A stretch of DNA of 35,760 nucleotides from a virus: IMG/VR virus record IMGVR_UViG_3300035698_027721, positions 1 through 35,760 of that record. The stretch is one strand, 5' to 3'. Below the pieces are notes generated by a model. The model saw only the letters and a program-made list of their open reading frames with translations, ran no database searches and had not been told where the DNA came from. Positions within the stretch are counted from its first letter, which is position 1, and every line of letters starts with the position of its first letter. Below are positions 30,632 to 35,760 of this stretch, one piece after another. The position numbers were made by a program, and so were the translations under genes.

Positions 30632-33600
30632 ATGGCATTTGATGTTGATGATTTAGAAGATGATCTTGAAGACCTTAATACTGATAGGATAGATAAAGCA
30701 CTTGCAGAGTTTGATCCTTTATCTGCAGATCCTCAGAGTTGGACTTCACTTAAAGTAAGTGATTTAGTACCTGCAAGTTTTAAAGATGTTAACCTTGCAA
30801 ATTTAGGAAAGGCAAATGCAGCAATAGATAAAAAGCAAGGACAAGTTAATAAGCTTGTTAGTGATACACAAGGTCTTCTTACTGAGGTTAATTCTCTTTC
30901 TGGCGATTTGAAAAATTTACAAAAATATGTTACAGATCTTGCTACGAATACTCTTAATACAGGCGCACATTATAGATTGATTGGATTTGATGATCCTATT
31001 TCGAATAATGGACAGGCAGCTAGGCAGATTAAGAAAGTTTTGAACACACAGTTATTTGGCCCTACAGGTGTAGTAAAAGATCCGAATTTTCCTTATTATG
31101 TAGGGGATAGTGCTCGAGTAGGAGGATTTGTAATGCTTTGGGGAGCTCCTTCAAAAAAGAAGATAATAGAAAAAGCTAAAACGCTTGGTAAATTTTTCCC
31201 AGGGATGGGCGAAGGAATTCTTGGGGCTAAAACATCTTTTATAAAAGAAGTTGAAAAAATCCCAGATCAACTTTTTAAGGGAATACCAAACAAATATGAA
31301 GCTATGAAGAAAGATTGGGCTGATTGGAAAGACAGTACAGATCCAGGAAGAGTAGACTTAGGGGTTTTTGGGGATCTTGTTAATAAGACAGGCAAATGGC
31401 ATAGTCTTTCGGTTGCTAATCTACTTCCCTTTCTAAATCCTCTTAAAGCAGGATCTCCAGCTAATCTTGCCCTTCAGGGTGTAGATGAATTATTTGAAAC
31501 AGTCAATAGTTTGTTTAGTGTTATTGGCGGAGCGAGTAAAGCGATTGATAAATTAAATGATTCGATTCAAGAAGCTCAAGGGTTTATAAATAGTTCGCAG
31601 GGGTTTCTAGATGATCTTCTCGATATTGCTTTTGATACTGGCTTATACTTTCATGCATTTGGAGCAGAATATGGAGCAGGTACAGCAGATGAGTTTGCAG
31701 ATAATATTGTTACAGCGATAAATGATAGTAATGATCCTAATAGACCTACTTTTCAAGGAGATGTTGCTTATGTGGGAGGAATTATTGCTACTGTTGGGGG
31801 TCCTGATGCTAGTGGATTTGAAAAAATATGGAAACGATTTAGTACAACATGGAAATCTATTGGACTAGTAGGAGAGAGTTGGGGATCATCAGTTGATGAT
31901 GTATTTGGAAGTAATTTTTCTCCTGATAAAGATCCTGATAAGATAGTACACCCTGATAAGGATCCTACAATCCCAGTAGTTATTAATGAAGCTGATTATA
32001 TTTCTAGGATTCTTATTCCTAATGAGCTCAATATCCCTACAACAGCCGTAGGGATGTTAGTTATGCCATTTTTTATTAATGATGATGACATTCCTCCGGT
32101 TACTGCTAATAATAGTTTTGAGTATACTTCTGCTAACGATATTATAGTTAAGGTAGAAGCGAATTCAAGAGGTCAGAAGAGAGTTACTATTATTGAGTCG
32201 AACAATGTAATTACTATTAAACGTAACACGTATACATTTGTAGCTACGAACGATTTAAGTAAGATTACGTCTGTTATTAGTACTGTGAACTTAAGATGGA
32301 AGAACTATATAAGTGGGGAAGTTGTTGCTAGAGAAGATGGATCAATTAAAGAAGTTAGAGGTGATACTATTATTATTACTTATCCGGATGGGCAAAGAGT
32401 ACAATTGAGTGAAGATGGATCAAGTATAGTTACTTATACTGACGGGACAGAAGAAAGGATATCGGCTGATGGCTCAAAAGTTATTGCTTATCCAAATGGT
32501 GTTATTAAGCGTTATGATACAGAAGGCGTTTTAGTTATAGAAGAAGCACCAGAAGAGATAGAGACTAATGATGAGATAAGTAAAAGTAAGGCTACTATTT
32601 TAGCAGATGGATCGATTTCGAAAGAATTTCCAAATGGTAATGTAGAAGTAACAAGTCCTGATGGCAAGACAATAACAATTTCTTATCTAGATGGTACTAA
32701 GAAAATAGAAAAGGAAGATGGTACTATCATTGTTATAACAGAGACTGAACAAACTACTACTTTTACTGATGGCTCTAAGAAAATAGAAGATATAGCAGAT
32801 GGATTACTTACAGGAGGAATAATTCTTGTAACTGCTGATGGTACACAAATAGCTACAAATGAAAATACTGGAGTACAAACAATTACGGCTCAAGATGGGA
32901 CTGTAACAATTATTTATGGTGATGGAAGTTCTAGAATAATTAAGACAGATGGTACCATAAGAACTGTAAGTATTACAGATACTATAGTTGAGGAAAGAAC
33001 TGATGGTACTACTATAACAACGTATAGTGATGGATCAATTAAACAAGTAAATTCTGATGAAACCTTTACTTTTATAAGTAGAGATGGGGAAGTAACAACT
33101 GGTACAGAAACAGGAGAAGTAGTTATTGAAAATGATGATGGTTCTATTTCGAGGGTTATGAGCGAAGGATTAATTATTAGTAGAGAATTAGATGGAACAA
33201 TAAAGAAAGAGGACGAAACAATAGGTACAGTTGTTACTGTTACACCTCAGGAAATAATTACTGAAACAGCTGATGGGATAACGAGAGTAGCAACGGAAAC
33301 AAAAACAGTAACTACTGATGATGCAGGTAATAAGATAACTATCGAGACATCTGTAGAGATTGGGAATGAGGTTATAGATGATGTAGAACGAAAAGTAGCA
33401 TTTAAGGTAACTGTAACAATTACTGAACTTACTACAGGGAAGAAGGTTGTCCAGACTGAGAGGGAGCCAATTTATGATGAGGTTATTGTGGTAAGGAATG
33501 GGGAGGAAAAGCAGATTAAGATACCAGCTATCCGTTTTGGCGAGACCCAGAATATAACGACACAAGCGAATTTTGGCGAGTCCGTTGAGGTTCATGTTAA

Positions 33601-33727
33601 GAATGATAAGGGTTTGACTAAAATTATTAAAACTGATGTAAGAAGCGGAGAGACAACAAGAGAGGAAGTAAAGACAGAGGACTTAATAGATAGGTCTATT
33701 GATAATATAAACGAATTCGGAGGGTAA
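30632..33727 (+). CDS. Large baseplate/fibre protein with duplicated head and beta-ribbon DG repeats
   Basis: This 1031-aa protein follows a good AAAGGAAT site. Residues about 36-175 and 254-400 are two copies of one module (WTSLKVSDLVP and WHSLSVANLLP; GAHYRLIGFDD and GLYFHAFGAEY; ARVGGFVMLWGAP and AYVGGIIATVGGP). A short linker (420-560) leads to a region of about 300 residues (563-870) made of repeats with a DG or NG turn every 9-12 residues and alternating charged/hydrophobic strands (ITYPDGQRVQLSEDG, VTYTDGTEERISADG). The pattern is like the TCP10/CPAP G-box, an open antiparallel beta sheet, but no homology is shown. Residues 870-1031 are a final beta domain with a basic/acidic end. A rigid fibre or spacer in the baseplate is likely. 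Confidence 0.55.
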   Translation: MAFDVDDLEDDLEDLNTDRIDKALAEFDPLSADPQSWTSLKVSDLVPASFKDVNLANLGKANAAIDKKQGQVNKLVSDTQGLLTEVNSLSGDLKNLQKYVTDLATNTLNTGAHYRLIGFDDPISNNGQAARQIKKVLNTQLFGPTGVVKDPNFPYYVGDSARVGGFVMLWGAPSKKKIIEKAKTLGKFFPGMGEGILGAKTSFIKEVEKIPDQLFKGIPNKYEAMKKDWADWKDSTDPGRVDLGVFGDLVNKTGKWHSLSVANLLPFLNPLKAGSPANLALQGVDELFETVNSLFSVIGGASKAIDKLNDSIQEAQGFINSSQGFLDDLLDIAFDTGLYFHAFGAEYGAGTADEFADNIVTAINDSNDPNRPTFQGDVAYVGGIIATVGGPDASGFEKIWKRFSTTWKSIGLVGESWGSSVDDVFGSNFSPDKDPDKIVHPDKDPTIPVVINEADYISRILIPNELNIPTTAVGMLVMPFFINDDDIPPVTANNSFEYTSANDIIVKVEANSRGQKRVTIIESNNVITIKRNTYTFVATNDLSKITSVISTVNLRWKNYISGEVVAREDGSIKEVRGDTIIITYPDGQRVQLSEDGSSIVTYTDGTEERISADGSKVIAYPNGVIKRYDTEGVLVIEEAPEEIETNDEISKSKATILADGSISKEFPNGNVEVTSPDGKTITISYLDGTKKIEKEDGTIIVITETEQTTTFTDGSKKIEDIADGLLTGGIILVTADGTQIATNENTGVQTITAQDGTVTIIYGDGSSRIIKTDGTIRTVSITDTIVEERTDGTTITTYSDGSIKQVNSDETFTFISRDGEVTTGTETGEVVIENDDGSISRVMSEGLIISRELDGTIKKEDETIGTVVTVTPQEIITETADGITRVATETKTVTTDDAGNKITIETSVEIGNEVIDDVERKVAFKVTVTITELTTGKKVVQTEREPIYDEVIVVRNGEEKQIKIPAIRFGETQNITTQANFGESVEVHVKNDKGLTKIIKTDVRSGETTREEVKTEDLIDRSIDNINEFGG

Positions 33728-33728
33728 T

Positions 33729-34670
33729 GTGTCGCTTCCAGGACGAACATATGCGAACTTAGCTTCTAAAGTGCTAGAGAAAGTTTTTAAATCAGCTGAT
33801 AGTAGTATTGAGACTACGACGCTTTCTACACTTTTTAGGTTATTGGGATTTACTAGTAATATAAATGAAGATGACTCAGTAGCAGGTGATGATTTTGTTA
33901 AGTATATAAAAAGAAAGGGTAAGGGCATTGATGAGACTAAACTTGTTCTTTTAAAGTACTTTCAAGGTACAAAAAGTCGTATAGGGAAGTGGAAAAAAGA
34001 TACAAATGTTTTGCAAACAAACAAGATTTTACGACTTTTGGGAGAAGGAGCACCTGAACTTGTTATTGAACAAGAAGATACTTTAGAAGTCGCTCTGCAG
34101 AAAGTTAAGAAGTATAAAAAACAAATTTCTAATAATAAAGATGAAGTTGGGACTTTAAGTACACAAGAGGCTATGGTGACTGCATCAGTAGAAAAAATTG
34201 ACGCAGTAATTTCTTCATTACCAATAGAGGGACTTGGAGATTTTGGGCCAGAAATAATTTCATTAATTAAGGCTGATTCTAACTACTTAAGTAGAAGTGG
34301 ACAGCAATTAAGAAATAGAATTAGATCTTTAGAGGTAGAGTTGTCAAAATTAAAGAATCAAGATCAATTAATAGATACTGGTATTGATTATAGTAGTATC
34401 TTAGTAGAAGGTGATACTGAAGGTTTAGGTAAAATGTCTCTTTTGAAAGTTATAGAAGTGTTAATCTACGTATTGGGACTTAAATATGAATGTAGTGAAT
34501 GTTTTTATCTTAAAGAAGGCAAATGTACTCGGAACCCTGCGCAAGGAATAAAAGATACTGTTTCAACCAATTCATGTTTGGAAATATTTGGTGAAGTCGA
34601 TAATATTTATTGGAGATTAAGTGAAGAAGAAGAAAAGAAAGCAACAGCTGAACTTTCATTTAAGGATTAA
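33729..34670 (+). CDS. Helical baseplate-region protein with Cys4 metal-binding tail
   Basis: This 313-aa protein starts at GTG 33729, 5 nt after GGAGG; the ATG at 33727 is in another frame and closes quickly. The body is helical with coiled-coil segments (about 117-160 and 195-212). Near the C-terminus lies ECSECFYLKEGKC, then NSC (Cys255, Cys258, Cys266, Cys283), a likely zinc or Fe-S binding unit. No family name is certain. It sits between the beta-ribbon protein and the gp25-like protein, so a wedge-building or assembly role is likely. The Cys4 unit is rare in baseplate proteins and may hold redox or metal for folding. Confidence 0.5.
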   Translation: MSLPGRTYANLASKVLEKVFKSADSSIETTTLSTLFRLLGFTSNINEDDSVAGDDFVKYIKRKGKGIDETKLVLLKYFQGTKSRIGKWKKDTNVLQTNKILRLLGEGAPELVIEQEDTLEVALQKVKKYKKQISNNKDEVGTLSTQEAMVTASVEKIDAVISSLPIEGLGDFGPEIISLIKADSNYLSRSGQQLRNRIRSLEVELSKLKNQDQLIDTGIDYSSILVEGDTEGLGKMSLLKVIEVLIYVLGLKYECSECFYLKEGKCTRNPAQGIKDTVSTNSCLEIFGEVDNIYWRLSEEEEKKATAELSFKD

Positions 34671-34675
34671 ATAGA

Positions 34676-35113
34676 ATGTCATATGATATACAATTAACTG
34701 GTGGGAAGATATATTTAGATGATCAAAATGGTGATATCGAAATAGTCTCTAATTCTGATAAGTTAATCCAATCTATTTTAAAAGAGCTTTCGACTATTTT
34801 AGGCAGTGATCTTTTTGATCCATCAAGAGGATCTGAATTAACTTCGAGAAATGTTGGGGAGAGCTTAGATCCTGCAGTATTTATTACAAAAACAACATCT
34901 GATATTACGAGGACAATAGAGGCATTGAGAGAGTTACAAGAAAGACAAGCAACTCAACAATTCTGGACAGATGCCGAAATGGTTTCAGAGATTGAAGATT
35001 TAATTGTAGAACAGGATTCAATAGAGCCAAGACAATATAATGTAACTATTAAGGTGCTATCGAGGTCGTTAACACCTGTTAAAATTACGTTTACTATACA
35101 ACAGACTATTTAA
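34676..35113 (+). CDS. gp25-like baseplate wedge protein (GPW/gp25 family)
   Basis: This 145-aa protein has the gp25/GPW features: an N-terminal strand LTGGKIYLDDQNGDIEIV, the helix SDKLIQSILKELSTILGSDLFDP with the family's I-L-T-x-x-G-x-D-x-F-x-P-like end, then a Gly-Ser-x-L loop, a helix and a closing strand set (YNVTIKVLSRSLTPVKITFTI). It forms the wedge core with gp6/J and gp53 proteins. It lies 5 bp after the preceding gene and 10 bp before the J-like gene, the standard order. Length is normal for the family. Confidence 0.8.
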   Translation: MSYDIQLTGGKIYLDDQNGDIEIVSNSDKLIQSILKELSTILGSDLFDPSRGSELTSRNVGESLDPAVFITKTTSDITRTIEALRELQERQATQQFWTDAEMVSEIEDLIVEQDSIEPRQYNVTIKVLSRSLTPVKITFTIQQTI

Positions 35114-35123
35114 GAGGAAGCTT

Positions 35124-35760
35124 ATGGCTGTCATAAAAAACTTTTCCACAATAGTACAAGAGATGGAACAATTATTTAAACTTCGTCTTCCTAACGCTAA
35201 CCGCGGCAATGGCTCAGTAGTGAAAGAAGCTTTTATTAATAGTCCTGCTGCTCAAATAGCATTTTTACATGCTTCTATAGCACAAGCAAATCAAGCAAAA
35301 AGTATAGCTACTGCTTCAGGGTCGGACCTAGATAATTTAGCTGGCAATAATAATGTTACTCGTAATTCTGGGACTAGTTCATCAGGAACAGTCTACTTTA
35401 TTCTCTCTGAGAGTTTTCCTACAGGAGATGACGTTGTAGTCAATGATGGACAAACAATATCGAGTAGACAACAAAAAACTGTTGATTTTAGAATTGTAGG
35501 GACAACGACTTTGTCAGTAACTAATGCTTCTCTTTATGAAACACAAGCTAATAGGAGAGCATCAGAATTAGCAAGATTAGGATTTGCAGATGTTAAATAT
35601 TTAGCTATTGCTTCTATAGAAGCACTTGTAATTGGGAGCCAAGGTAATGTAGAGATAGGAACTCTTACGGTAACAAACATACCTGGTGTCCAGGCAGTTG
35701 TAAATTTAGAGACCACTATTGGAGGAACAGATTCAGAATCTAACGATTCTTTACGTAAGA
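35124..35760 (+). CDS. Baseplate J-like (gp6-type) wedge protein, 3' end outside window
   Basis: An ORF starts at ATG 35124 after AAGAGGAAG and stays open to the window end, giving 212 visible residues. The start has the J-like pattern: a helix FSTIVQEMEQLFKLRLP, a SGSDLDNLAGNNNVTR unit (a classic J motif, distant from the usual GxxLDxxAxxxGxxR), then strands (SGTVYFILS) and GTDSESNDSLRK, the E/D-rich stretch that precedes the next helix in J proteins. In gp6/J the two halves dimerise to join the wedges. Position after the gp25-like gene supports the call. The C-terminal dimer domain cannot be seen. Confidence 0.85.
   Translation, partial: MAVIKNFSTIVQEMEQLFKLRLPNANRGNGSVVKEAFINSPAAQIAFLHASIAQANQAKSIATASGSDLDNLAGNNNVTRNSGTSSSGTVYFILSESFPTGDDVVVNDGQTISSRQQKTVDFRIVGTTTLSVTNASLYETQANRRASELARLGFADVKYLAIASIEALVIGSQGNVEIGTLTVTNIPGVQAVVNLETTIGGTDSESNDSLRK

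Noticed and set aside
33727-33759. ATG 33727 as start of the Cys4 protein
   Set aside because: Its frame closes after a few codons; GTG 33729 opens the long frame and has GGAGG upstream.

Overview
The window is a stretch of late, virion-morphogenesis genes from a contractile-tailed bacteriophage (myovirus morphotype). It is AT-rich throughout, and all credible genes lie on the + strand. They are packed with ATGA or TAATG overlaps or gaps of a few bases, and the longest non-coding stretch is about 140 bp. The evidence for a phage is the ordered set of neck, tail terminator, sheath, tube, tail-chaperone, tape-measure, hub, spike, gp25-like and J-like genes. The host cannot be named from this sequence. 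A lipobox signal peptide encoded by the phage only says that the host has the bacterial lipoprotein pathway. The size of the tape measure (1136 aa) and hub (1674 aa) suggests a large phage with a long tail.

Region 1 (1-4050) is an accessory block inside the late region. It holds the end of an unidentified gene, a miniature one-helix MscS-like membrane protein, a cupin protein, two small proteins with a shared helical motif, a small basic protein, and an exported lipoprotein with glycoside-hydrolase (clan A-like) features. A strong intrinsic terminator follows at 2779. After it comes a separately initiated M16 (insulinase-type) zinc peptidase with an intact active site.

Region 2 (4051-8352) opens with an unusual leader: two dyads and an 8-codon ORF in front of a ribbon-helix-helix DNA-binding protein. 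Two putative structural proteins with similar N-termini follow, the second ending in a zinc finger. Next are a connector-like protein with an Ig-like N-terminal domain and a three-domain fusion (nucleoside 2-deoxyribosyltransferase-like, metallophosphoesterase-like, zinc ribbon).

Region 3 (8353-17810) holds a small tagged protein, a neck-type zinc-ribbon protein, a fibre-like protein, a four-repeat structural protein, a probable tail terminator, the tail sheath and the tail tube, closed by a terminator-like hairpin. Region 4 (17845-22265) is the tail-assembly chaperone pair, expressed through a clear -1 ribosomal frameshift site (A AAA AAC, 7-nt spacer, 9-bp stem), and the tape measure protein. 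Region 5 (22277-35760) is the baseplate in a PBSX/Mu-like order: tail-tube-initiator-like protein, giant LysM-containing hub, OB-fold spike, a proline-rich hydrophobic protein, a 1031-aa protein with a duplicated head and a long DG-repeat beta region, a Cys4 protein, a gp25-like wedge protein and the start of a J-like wedge protein that runs off the window.

Three themes stand out. A 24-residue motif (LADxLDxKGLxxEADxxD) occurs in four different small proteins. An intergenic element (TATTGATA, extended to ATATCTATTGATA at two sites) sits upstream of gene blocks and may be a late promoter. The programmed frameshift is well supported by slippery heptamer, spacer and stem. No tRNA, rRNA, CRISPR array, insertion sequence or integrase was seen.
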